Source: Laccaria trichodermophora
Taxonomy: Eukaryota > Basidiomycota > Agaricomycetes > Agaricales > Hydnangiaceae
Direction: 5' to 3'
DNA: 64,000 nt
Assembly: GCA_018417955.1 (NCBI GenBank)
Contig: JACTVC010000006.1
Location: 1 to 64,000, forward strand
Of this stretch, positions 12,276-21,857 are shown piece after piece (position 1 is the first letter of the stretch; each line of letters opens with the position of its first letter). A model generated the notes under the pieces. The model saw nothing but the letters and a program-made list of their open reading frames with translations, was not told the DNA's origin and did no database searches. The position numbers and the translations under genes are program-made.

Positions 12276-12937
12276 GCCGGCGCAGATATGAGCTTGGACG
12301 CGTGAAATGCAAGTGAAATGTTGCCAGATAAACAAGTGTATACACTACATCTTCGTACGATCTATTGCGCTTTGTGAAAGCATTTCGTTGAAATAAAATA
12401 AATGGATGCCATAGGTAGAAAGCCTTGGTAAACCACTCTCGAAATATGTAATTTTTTGGAGGAAAGACTTTGGAGAGGTTTCAGGCCGCTTGAAAGCAAT
12501 AGAAGGTCATCATAATTCACTACTTGTAAATTGCGATCTAGCAGTTTCTACCAAGCATTCTTCTGACTTTTATACTAGACTACATGTACCACCCAAATCT
12601 TTTGGCCATTACATTATTGAGTATCTCGAGGGCCCATATTCAAAATTTCTAATGGCAGGATTAAGAATTGAGTGCGCTGGAGCTCATTGAACTTTTGTTT
12701 CTTTCTTATGGAGGATTTCTATTTCGGGAACACCTGGCATTTCACGTCCATGGAATCGTTCGTTAAGTCAATATGGTTACGGGCTCGCAAGGTGGGGGGG
12801 TGAACTGCACATATTTTTTTTTTTCCGGAGACCATTACCACTACATGAAAAGGAGACGACAGGACTTCGTGTGGTAAGGTAGGCTACAAGACGGGGCTAC
12901 AAAATATGGAAAGATATATTGACATCGCGCTACTAGA

Positions 12938-13858
12938 TCAGAGTCTCGCCGTGAGCCCAGCGCTCTCTGCTGCATGCATGCGATTCTGCCCTTCCTGAAT
13001 ACTGTCGACGCGGCCAAAGACTGCACGCGAGACCCCAATGACGAGGGGAGAAACATGCTCCCTATCGAGATGTGAGTCAAATATCCGCGCGACGTGAAGA
13101 TTAAAACTTACCACCCTGCGTAAACACCAATGTCCCTCCCGCGAGTAACGCAGTAATAGGGTCCTGCAGCTCCGGCGGCGGGCAAATGGTAATTGACCGC
13201 AGGAGCCGTCGTTGAGGTTGGTGCAGCCACAGTGGGCGTCGTTGCAACAACAGACGCAGCTCCAGTCAGCGTGGCTTGGGGTGCAATAATGGGAGCAGCT
13301 GTAGCCGGAGTAACAACAGCGGCTCCTGCGCCGGGAACCGCAACAGGTGCATCTGCAGTCGGCGTCGCAATCTGTGCGGTTGTGGCGGTTACAATGGCAG
13401 ATGAAACGATGGATTGGGTTGCAGCGGGATTGGCAGTGGGAGCGAGAACATCGCGTGCAGCAGGAGTGGAAACGGCGTGTCTGATCACAATGGGAGCAGC
13501 GGCCACAGCAGAAGACAAAACACGAAAGGTTGCTGGAGCAGTAGTCACCGCCTCCTCTCTGTACGTTTCTGGCACAGAAAAGGTGTCACGGTTTTCCGCG
13601 CCGCACGTCTGAGTGGTGGCAATTGGGGTCGCATTGTCGAGGGAGGAAGCTGTGGCATCCGCGATTGAGATGTTGAGGAGGGCTTGGATGATTGCCGACG
13701 TGAGGTTAGGCGTGAGTCTGAGGCTTCTGAAGCTTTCTTCGATGGCTAGAGTAGGGTGAGTAATGGAAAATGGAAGTGGGGGAAGCAAGCCCTTTACCTT
13801 CGACTGATAAGGGGGAATCAGGACGGTCTGATTCACCATTCGCAGAAAGTTGCGCCAT
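12938..13858 (-). CDS. KDZ-linked protein with C-terminal RNase H1-type hybrid-binding domain, 272 aa
   Basis: Exons 13858-13798, 13745-13112 and 13061-12938 total 819 nt, open throughout. Residues 1-45 form an acidic start and a helix (IEESFRSLRLTPNLTSAIIQ). Residues ~50-220 are a low-complexity Ala/Thr/Val/Pro linker. The last ~55 residues read YYCVTRGRDIGVYAGW, then across an intron EHVSPLVIGVSRAVFGRVDS and EGQNRM...ESAGLTARL. This matches the small domain at the N-terminus of eukaryotic RNase H1 and in caulimovirus viroplasmin (pattern YYxVxxGxxxGVYxxW...V..F...F.RV.S..EG...). In RNase H1 it binds RNA:DNA hybrids. There is no RNase H catalytic domain here. I infer a tether for hybrid or dsRNA during transposition or for regulation of the element; that role is unproven. 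Confidence 0.85.
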
Positions 13859-13977
13859 CGTAGAGTAGCGTAGACGGTGATGTCGTTGAAAATTTGACTG
13901 GTAGTGTAGTTGAAGATGGTGGGGGGTAAAAAAGGGCGACGCCTTTATACCTGGGGTGAAAACTGTCTTCTCAGATT

Positions 13978-14250
13978 CCTTCCCACAGCGGATAAAACGT
14001 AAAATGAGCGACGTTTAGCCAAATAATCAACAAAAGACGTGCTTTGGATACCTTCGGTAGTGCAATTGCCCACCCTAAGACCTTGCCATGGCCGCTGTTG
14101 GTTCCAGTGCCTTCCAGAGCAGGAAAAAACGTAAATGAGCTTTTTGACGGTTGGCCAAACAACTGATAAGTACGTACGGTTGGCGATACCATCCATTGTG
14201 CGATTCCCCACCTTAAAACTTTGATATGGCTGCCGTCGGCTCCAGCGTCG
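13978..14250 (+). promoter_or_regulatory. Duplicated promoter/start region (two ~135-bp copies) with a 16-codon upstream ORF
   Basis: Copy 1 (about 13978-14110) and copy 2 (about 14110-14250) align throughout: AAAACGTAAA, GACG..T.GCCAAA, GTGCAATTGCCCACC versus GTGCGATTCCCCACC, and both end at an ATG followed by codons for AAVGSS. Copy 2 supplies the start of the 744-aa gene (14226). Copy 1 keeps an ATG at 14088 that opens MAAVGSSAFQSRKKRK and stops at 14136-14138. The segment is the divergent intergenic region shared with the hybrid-binding protein gene. A tandem duplication of promoter plus start codon is the simple explanation. Confidence 0.75.
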
Positions 14251-16790
14251 AGGAGCCTAAAACCTTGTAAGTCGAGTTGATGATGTTACATGCTGAATGC
14301 TGAGCGTGAGCCCATCAACATTGCAGGGTCGATGCACAGCCACTACTTAAGCCCTTGACGCGCAACTGGGCGAAAGGTGCTCGCCTCGAGTTCCTAAACG
14401 GTTACATTGACGAATTCAATGCTGCGCTCACTCACCCTAACCGTGAGGCGTGCTCGGATCTAATCGACAAAATCGTGAATGCGTGGTTTGCGAAATTCCA
14501 CTGGACTCTTACTGTCAAGGAGGATCCGGACGTCGTCCAACCACGCGTGCCTCTCGGTGAAGGTGGTTTCGAGCGCCTATCTGATGAGGACAGCGCTACA
14601 AAAGGCAAAGTCATCGAACGAATGCGCACTGTAAGTGGGTCAGCATATTATTCGATCTCATCGCTCAATACATCTCATCTGCAGTCGCTTACTAACTGGT
14701 TCGATCGCCGCACAAAACGAGCCTCTAAAAAACGTCCCAAGTCAGCTGCCGCCAATCCAGCAGCCATTCTTCTCGATAGGCTGCTCGGTACAGACTCAGG
14801 CCCCTCCAAGCTGACTACTGGATGGGCGGTGTGGGGGAAAGCGAACTTCCCATCCATGAAGGCCGCATTCGACGAATCGTTCCAAGCGGGGGGGAAGCCA
14901 GAAGCTCAACGCGCGTCCGAGTGCAATAAGTTCAAGAAACTCGAGTTTGAGAAGTTGAGCGAGGAGGAACAAGAGTTGTGGAACGACAAGGCAAAGAAAG
15001 ATCATCAGGAGGCGAAGGACGCCTATCAGAACCTCAGGGACAACTTACCTGAGTTGTTGCCTCCAAAAGAGGCTCAGCTGTACGTTCCTTTGTTTCATAT
15101 GTTTGTCGTGGCGTTGACTTTTTTCCATCAGAGCTCTCAACAAGCTTCCGAACGTCTTGGGCCCGGTAGTACATGGACTCGGACAAGCTCTGGGGATGCA
15201 CGTCACGGTTTTATTGGGGGGACCTGAGCCGATGAAAAAGGGGGTACTCAACATTATGAGGTACTTGGTTGTTCGTTATCTCTGCTATTGACGCGACTTT
15301 CTAACTATGTTTTCAGCCTCCATCAGGGGCTGAACAAGGCACCTGTCCCGAAACCTTGGGGAACAGCTGATAAAGAAGGTTACAAAATTGTTAAGGACCA
15401 ATTTCTCGAGTTCCTCAAGACATGCTACAGTACGTTTGTATTTTCTTTGAAATTGAACCCTTTATCAAAGAAGAAAATCTATAGCTCCTGAGGAACAACG
15501 AGCGCGCGCTCTCTCCGACAGCGAGATCGCCGCACTCTCTACCAACCCCACTGCCTCCACCTCCAACATCGACAGGGAGGGCGCTCGAACCACTCCCTCG
15601 GGTTCGGTTTCAGCCCTAGCCGCCATCGGAGATAAGAAAAAACGTAAGAGAACAAAGAAGGGGTCGGTCAAACCTCGGAAGAAGCAGAAGAAGCAAAAGA
15701 AGCATCGCGATGAGGAGTCGAATGCCGAGGATGAGGATGAGGACGACGACGACGACGAGGATGATGCGGAGAGCAGCAGTGGAGAAGAACTCACCAGCGA
15801 CGAGGACGAGCATCTACCGAGCATCAGATCCAGGAAAAGTACGAAAGGGACAACGATGGATCCCTTACGCTTCACCGGAGATAATGAGAAAACCGTGGAA
15901 GCACCTGTCAATACAGGTCATCCGCCATCCATCCAGCTTCCTGAGCCGGATGCGGTAGATGGTGATATTCCCCACGCGCCCGTCGTTCAGGAATCAACTT
16001 CAATTGCTGTGGCCGCTCCCCTCTCTACCGTCCTACCGCCGCTTACGATTGAAGGTCGGCAACCCCCTCTTTCTGTGACCCTCCCTCCCGTGGATGTGAA
16101 GTGGCCAGCGTGGTTCGGGAAGGCTTACGCACAGTTGACGTCTGGTGATCTCGGATCGGCCTTCGCATCGATAATTTTGAAGTACGTCGAGCTCGAAAAA
16201 CGGACCGGCTTTGGCATTGGAGGAGCGGGGACTGGCTTCAAAAGTGACAAGAGACCGGACGAGGTAGCGTGGTGGATTGCTCGTGGCCGTAAAGCCACCC
16301 CAAAAATTACCCTCCAGAAGCTGCCAGCGTTCGAGCAGGCGTGGTGGGCATGGTGGAAGGGTTTGCAACCGATTGCGCGTGGAGCAACGGAGGTGGAAGG
16401 GGTCTTGCCTACGACGCATCGCGGCCCTTTGGATGGGGAGGATGCATGGGCCTGTCTTCGTAAGCATGGGCAGAACGGCTGGTACACCGTTCTCGCGACT
16501 TTGTTTTGGTGGGCCACTACCCTCGGAGATGACCGTTCATCCCATGCCGGATGGATCGCCGCTGTGGAAGATGTTAGCTGGGTCATGTCCCAGCTTTTAG
16601 GCTCGTCGGATTCGGGCTCATCGAGGTACGATTGGACCTTACTGAATCTCCCTGACTCTATTTGACACTGTTCTCTAGCATTTTCTCTCAAAAACCGGCT
16701 GCTTCGACTCTCAAAAAGCGTGGGCGCTCGAGTCTCGTTCCTCAAGTGCCGGCCACTTCCCCTTCCAAGAGGCATAAGCGCAAGCTTTAG
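14226..16790 (+). CDS. Large KDZ-linked accessory protein, 744 aa, 7 exons, HMG-like segment and basic/acidic linker
   Basis: Exons 14226-14266, 14327-14630, 14685-15079, 15132-15260, 15317-15429, 15485-16625 and 16679-16790 sum to 2235 nt without a stop. The N-terminal domain (WAKGARLEFLNGYIDEFNAA...WFAKFHW) resembles the 202-aa neighbour. It is followed by NWFDRRTKRASKK and a segment with WAVWGKANFPSMKAAFDESF...FEKLSEEEQELWNDKAKKDH (about residues 170-240) that looks like an HMG-box-type helix bundle. A Lys/Arg-rich stretch near residue 400 (a likely nuclear signal) is followed by an Asp/Glu run. The C-terminal domain is rich in Trp (PDEVAWWIARGRK, FEQAWWAWWKGLQP, NGWYTVLATLFWW). Similar long proteins accompany KDZ elements in mushrooms, from memory; biochemical role unknown. 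Start follows copy 2 of the duplicated promoter. Confidence 0.82.
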
Positions 16791-17699
16791 CGTACGGGGC
16801 TTGAGCCCGCTAGCCCATATTCTTTCGTAGTGATATCTTGTCGTATATCTTGCTGTATAAAATTTTCTTGCTGCATATGCAGGAGCTCCGTTAAGGTCAA
16901 CACTCTCAACTTAGAACAAAAAGCTTAAAAGAACTTGTAAAAATTATATCCTCGTGGTGGGTGACACAAAAAGGTTAAAACATCAATAGTATGGTGTAAA
17001 CTAACATTGTGCAATGATTTTGAACTCTGAGGGCTGTTGGGAAAGGAGAGCGGTTGAGGTTTGCGAATCACGTGACGTTTGGTTGAAGTCGAACAAGCGT
17101 CGCTTTGCAACGCCATTCCGCGTCGTGTGGCATAATTTCCATTTATGCAATAAGTATAATGAGTATGTTACCAACAGGCATCCATGAGGAAGACATACAT
17201 CCTGGTGGGGTGCGCTAGCGCACCCCAAATGAAGTAGAAATAAAATAAAATAACGACAAACATACGACGGTGACAAATATATGAGCGCGGAAGGACGGAA
17301 ATCATACGGCGGATGTGTTGACGGAAGGAAAGATGTCTTCCGCCTGTCATTGATGGACAGCGGACTGATATTGATGGAGGAAATACAATATTACATCCAA
17401 ACGACAGTATTTGATGGCAGAACCACGAACAATCAAAACAAGAATCACATTTTGATCTAAAAACAATCCAAAGAACCGTGATTCTTTTCTGAGGAACGAA
17501 AACCTATTTCAGGGGCTAATTTGCTGACAAAAACCAAATTTTTTTCGAAATTCCGAAGGTCAACATTTATAAAAACAGGATGCACAAAAGATTGCTTATG
17601 GACAAAATGCATCATTGCACAACCTGGGGTATAGAGCCTTGTGGGTGTACACAGGGCTTTTTGGTAATTTAGTACAGCCTAGGCTGGATTTTTACACCA
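16791..17699. other. AT-rich junction between KDZ core and Harbinger transposase
   Basis: No gene. It should contain the KDZ right end and the 5' part or an intron of the Harbinger transposase. A CACGTG E-box-like hexamer (about 17070) and a perfect palindrome (17206-17227) are the only visible structures. Confidence 0.35.
17206..17227. repeat. Perfect 22-bp palindrome
   Basis: The left arm TGGGGTGCGCT is followed without spacer by its exact reverse complement AGCGCACCCCA. It is GC-rich inside an AT-rich junction. Candidate element end, fused ends of two inverted copies, or hairpin; not assigned. Confidence 0.7.
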
Positions 17700-18931
17700 G
17701 CAGATCGGCAAACAATCAAACAGAGGCGGAAAGAAAATGATCTGGATATCAACACCTTGCTCTCGATCCTCCTTACATGCTATCCGAATGGACGGCCAAC
17801 CGTTCCAAAGCTAGGGAACATGGGCCTTGCCTGGGATTATGCAGAAAATCCAGCAAACCATCACCGCTTTGTCAACATGCTCCGTGTAACACCTCTTGTC
17901 TTCCAAACCATCCTCACTCTGATCGAGGATCATCCTGTTTTCACTAATGGCTCAAACAATGCCCAAGCTCCCGTTGAGCAGCAGCTAGCCACCACTCTTT
18001 TTCGAATGGGAAGGTATGGAAATGGGGCTTCTGTGGAGGATATCGCACGACAAGCAGGCTGTTCTGAGGGGTCTGTTGAAAACTACACTGACCGATGTTT
18101 TGAGGCGATTGAGTCTCTTCATGATCTTTTTGTGCGGAGGTTAACCTCAGCAGAAAAGGAAGCAGAGAAGCGGTGGATGGACAAGCATCTTGGCTTCAAA
18201 GGAAAGTGGCGAGAGGGTTGGGTGATGTATGATGGGACCATTGTTGTTCTCTACAAAAAACCTGGGCTTAACGGTGATGCGTATTACACGAGAAAAGGGA
18301 ATTATGGTCTTAATACCCAGGTGAGTCTTTCTCACATGTTCTTTTCTTTAACCTCATGTTGGTGTAGATTGGAAATATACCATCAAATCTCCGTATCGTC
18401 GATTATTCCCATGGAATGACTGGCTCAGCTCACGATGCCACAGCATTTGAGCATACAACAGCTGCAAAATATCCTGACTGGTTTTTCGAAGGCGAGGAAT
18501 TTGCCTGGGCAGATTTTGCATATGCTGTCAATTCTCGTACAATTCCGGTCCACAAGAAACCTGCATCAGATGATCCTGCAAATGCGTTATTTGACAAAGC
18601 TGTTGCTCATCTTCGCGTCCGATCAGAGCATTGCATGGGTGCTCTGAAAGGTCGATTCCAGTGTCTTCGAGGCCTTCGCATCAGCATCAATTCGAAACAA
18701 GATCATTATGATGCATGCCGTTGGATTACAATTGCCATCATCCTTCATAACCTCATTATTGATGTCGAGGGCTCAAAATCAGCAGGCCATTTTGGACAGG
18801 ACCATGGCCATGCTGAAGAATACATCGACAGAGGTCAGCGAGATGCACCTCTTGAAGGCGAAGATGGTGAAGATGTTGAGGCAAAGAGGAAAGAGCTGGT
18901 TACTGAGTTGTTGGCATTTTCAGAGATGTAA
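17700..18931 (+). CDS. PIF/Harbinger DDE transposase (5' end uncertain)
   Basis: Exon 17700-18320, intron 18321-18367 (GT-AG), exon 18368-18931; at least 394 residues. The first part (RFVNMLRVTPLVFQTIL...APVEQQLATTLFRMGRYGNGASVEDIARQAG) is the helix-turn-helix region usual before the Harbinger nuclease. The nuclease shows WVMYDGTIV (first Asp), GMTGSAHDATAFE (second Asp) and VRSEHCMGALKGRF (Glu), the DDE set of this superfamily, and ends with IAIILHNLIIDVEG, also typical. The frame is open to 17700 just behind a possible acceptor (TTTTTACACCAG), so an upstream exon is expected and may be missing because of the KDZ insertion. Harbinger transposases need a Myb-like partner, which is encoded next door in convergent orientation. 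Confidence 0.85.
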
Positions 18932-19057
18932 CATGGTCCAGAAACATATATATTATTCAATAGCTCGATGGGTATAATTGGAATAAGGAGAATTACATGT
19001 AAAAAGGAGAGATAAGGATGGGAAAATAAGGATGGGAAGAAATTAAAGAGATAGGGA

Positions 19058-20396
19058 TTAAAGAGATTGATCAGCAGTGTAAAAATTGGCATCATCCCAA
19101 TCAGGAGAGAACTGACGCATATTCTGACATTTTGTGGGAGGACCACCACCCTCAAGCTCAGCCTTCTTCTCAAGATATGTCTCCCTATCATAAATCCCTA
19201 GCTTGAATTCATCGAGAAGATGTGCTCGTTTCTGGATGAGCAGCTTCTCCTTCGCCTCATCGCTCCACATCTTGTTGTTCTTCCTGTGAAAATAAATGAG
19301 GTTTATTAAACATGAATGAACATTAGAGCAAGAGACTTACTCCTGCATGTCGAGAAGGGTATCAAGAAGGGTACGTTTCTGCGGCACCTTCTCGATATTC
19401 AAACGAGCCTTGTTAATAGCCTCTTGTGAGATCGCTGAAGACTTGGGAGCACGTTTGCCAGCAGAAACAGGAGGCCGTGCATCGGTGGAAATGGGAGGCT
19501 GTGCGTCGGCGGAAATGGGAGGCCGTGTGTCAGCGTTCTGGGGCAATTCCACAGGAACAGGTGTCCCGTTGGCGTTAACAATTGCCTGGGTGACATCTGT
19601 ACCAAATGTATGAGCGGGAGGGTGAGCTGGGGTAGATGGAGGAGCCAGGTCAACAGCTGAGCCAGCTGTGGAGTCCGCTGTGTCATCGGGAGGCTGGAAC
19701 CACACTGTCTTTCGACCTTGTGGACCAAGCGCAGTGGTTACAACAATAGGAGTGACGTTGGGACGGGTGGCAAAGATCTTGTGGAGACGGGGAAAGAATT
19801 TAAAGTCCTTTTCAATTTGCTCTGTTAACAAAGACATCAACGCGAGTATGAGAGTTGAGTTTGATCGGAAATACGCACGCCAGAGGTTGAGAGCATCCAC
19901 CGGAGTTGTGTCGTTTGGACCTTCACCTGGGATGTAGTATTTCATGTGCTCCTCTTGCGAATTCTCGCAGTTCTCATCCTCAAGACCACCCCCAGTCTGT
20001 CGAAGTCGAGCAGCGTGCTTTCGGTATGTTTTGGTCAATCTTGTCGAGGAAATTAGCATCAGAAAAATAGAAAATAAACCTTTACCTTTCGAGCTGTCCT
20101 TTGAGTCGGTTACCGACTGTAGTTCCGTCGACAGCAAAGAGATCCGGCATGATAACCTTTGCAATGCGCTTGAACACGGTTATCTTCGAGTCTCCACTGG
20201 TGTTCTATGTAATTTTAGCATATTAACACGAAGATCAGATGAGATAACGTATACGTACCTCTCCGATCTCCTTCTTCCCAAAGAGGACCTTGTAGTTGAC
20301 ATCCTTCTCACATTCCGTGATGAATTCCCAGACTAGCCTGTCGTCGTTCTCTGCCCAAGGGATGTCCGGGATCTTGGGCTTAGTGCCTTTGGCCAT
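19058..20396 (-). CDS. Harbinger partner protein with Myb/SANT-like DNA-binding region
   Basis: Exons begin 20396-20259, 20204-20086 and 20039 onward, with a further likely intron (about 19878-19822) and a last exon from 19287 to 19058. The N-terminal region DIPWAENDDRLVWEFITECEKDV...KITVFKRIAKVIMP...GNRLKGQLERLTKTYRKH has the Trp-and-helix spacing of Myb/SANT-like trihelix domains. The middle contains FKFFPRLHKIFATRPNVTPIVVTT. A short repeated Pro-rich linker follows (DTRPPISA, DAQPPIST, DARPPVSA). The C-terminus is helical (MWSDEAKEKLLIQKRAHLLDEF...RETYLEKKAELE). In PIF/Harbinger systems such proteins bind the transposon ends and help import or recruit the transposase. Its 3' end faces the 3' end of the transposase gene. 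Confidence 0.8.
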
Positions 20397-20517
20397 ATTA
20401 GATAAAGAGCGTGGTTATTCTATAGTAGATGGGAGAGTAAAGACTGTGGTGCACGCGCAGGATCGACGCGCGCGAGGGAAGGGAGGAAGATAACACGATC
20501 TGTCACAGTTTGGTCAC

Positions 20518-20596
20518 ATCGGGCTTTGAAAAAATGATCATATGACGCGTGAAGGCGAAAAGCGACGGCGGACGGCGGCCAACTTTGTGCCTCCCT
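20518..20596. repeat. Right terminal inverted repeat of the Harbinger composite
   Basis: Reverse complement of the left repeat over about 75 bp, ending in GTGCCTCCCT and followed by AAT (20597-20599). It lies about 120 bp upstream of the Myb-like gene start, so it also holds that gene's promoter. Confidence 0.85.
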
Positions 20597-20599
20597 AAT

Positions 20600-21857
20600 G
20601 TACCTTGAATAATACGAATATTTTCTGTCAACGAACTTGCAACGAATGACAACCACTGACCAGCATTCATAGGAGACTTCATCAAGACTTCATAACGTCA
20701 TTGAGATAAGATATATTAAACATGTGAGATCAAAACATGTGAGGTAACACGAGGGAGAGCTCATGTGATCTTGTTTTTTGTAGGGGTCGTATTGCAGGTG
20801 TTGGTCTGACGGCTTTGGTAAGGAAAGGGGGTATTTAAAAGGAAGATACCGAACAGAAGCTCGGAACCATAAATAAAGACCGACATGAAATGTCCGTGAC
20901 GTAAAAGCTGGCGGCGGAGTTGTGAGTGATACATTGGACACAAGACACGCATGGAACCAGTGAGGGAGCGGTTGGCGTTGAAACCCCTTCAACATTGAGG
21001 ATATGCTTGAACTCCAAGATGCCTGTTGCCTTCAACGTCAGAAAGATAAACCTGTCTGGCACGGAACCGAGGACGAGCCATTGGACGCATGAAACTAGTG
21101 AAGGAAAACATATCGATGTTTATCATCCACAATACATAGCGCCTGATTGGAAAGATTGGAAACTGTTCCTGCATTTCTAGGAATTCGGAAAATTTGTCAC
21201 TACATCGGCGCTGAAACTGAAGGTCGGGTAGTAGTGGTCGCGCGCGTGTCCGACATGCCCATTGCCTAGTTTGTGCAAGCAAGCAAGAATAGTAACTCTC
21301 ATTTTGCAGCAAAGCCCAAGCACAAGGGCACAGACTCGGAGAATCCGCAAACAATCCGTTCACGAAAGACACTGACAGGTGTTGGGCAAGTATTTCCAGA
21401 GTCACGGTTCTTCGACTTATTTGCGAAATTTCGTCCCTTGCCCAAAGGTAGCTGGTCCATTCAATTGGGCGCCATGAAAATCTAGAAGGGTTGGTGGTAA
21501 CCTGAGCGCTGACGCGGCGCTTGGGGCACTGGCGAAGTCGGAAGAATGCAGCGTGACATTGTCCAGTCACATGAACGCACGTGAAAGCCGATAAATCGAA
21601 AAAACACCGCCATGGGCGGCTTACCACCGCCTTTTCAACATCGCATTTTGATGATGCAGAACTCTTCACAATTGGCGCATGCGTACGCTCGAGGAATCTC
21701 CGTGAAACCCGAAGACAAGGTAACCACTTTGTGAGGTAATTCTACGACCCTGCATTGCCATTTGAGGCCTTTTGGAGCCAACAGAAAAATATAAAGCGGC
21801 AAGCCATCAAGGCTTTCAATCATCAGCACCCCTGCCTCGCCACGCACATATATCAAG
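20600..21857. other. Intergenic, upstream of the cupredoxin gene
   Basis: No gene supported. A minus-strand open frame of 226 codons (21669-20989) is unrecognised, has no splice support and is treated as chance or relic. A TATA-like ATATAAA lies at about 21790, some 70 bp before the cupredoxin start, and is a plausible core promoter. Confidence 0.4.

Larger units (their letters stand above)
6816..16790. mobile_element. KDZ (Kyakuja-Dileera-Zisupton) transposon core with five genes
   Basis: Five closely spaced genes, four leftward and one rightward, all splicing to open frames: transposase (6816-10554), 202-aa protein (10684-11405), 196-aa basic protein (11584-12275), hybrid-binding-domain protein (12938-13858) and 744-aa accessory protein (14226-16790). 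Intergenic gaps are 129, 178, 662 and 367 bp. KDZ transposons are known large cut-and-paste elements expanded in Agaricomycetes. The true ends are not located; coordinates give only the gene core. Coding integrity of every gene suggests recent activity. Confidence 0.8.
5856..20596. mobile_element. PIF/Harbinger element (composite, 14.7 kb) carrying an inserted KDZ transposon
   Basis: The ends are inverted copies of about 75-80 bp beginning AGGGAGGCACAAAGTTGGCC; the left copy is 5856-5935 and the right copy 20518-20596. The left copy has a ~10-bp insertion near 5912 relative to the right. Both ends are bordered by AAT (5853-5855 and 20597-20599), a 3-bp duplication of the length used by PIF/Harbinger, though the canonical target is TWA. 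The right part holds the Harbinger DDE transposase and Myb-like partner. The middle holds a complete KDZ gene set that is foreign to Harbinger elements, so insertion of KDZ into Harbinger is the best model. A single giant element with both transposases is the alternative. Confidence 0.7.

Noticed and set aside
13193..13668. Plus-strand Ala/Gly-rich open frame
   Set aside because: It is the antisense of the low-complexity Ala/Thr linker of the hybrid-binding protein.
20989..21669. 226-codon minus-strand frame upstream of the cupredoxin gene
   Set aside because: No recognisable domain, unusual composition for a protein, and it covers the likely cupredoxin promoter.
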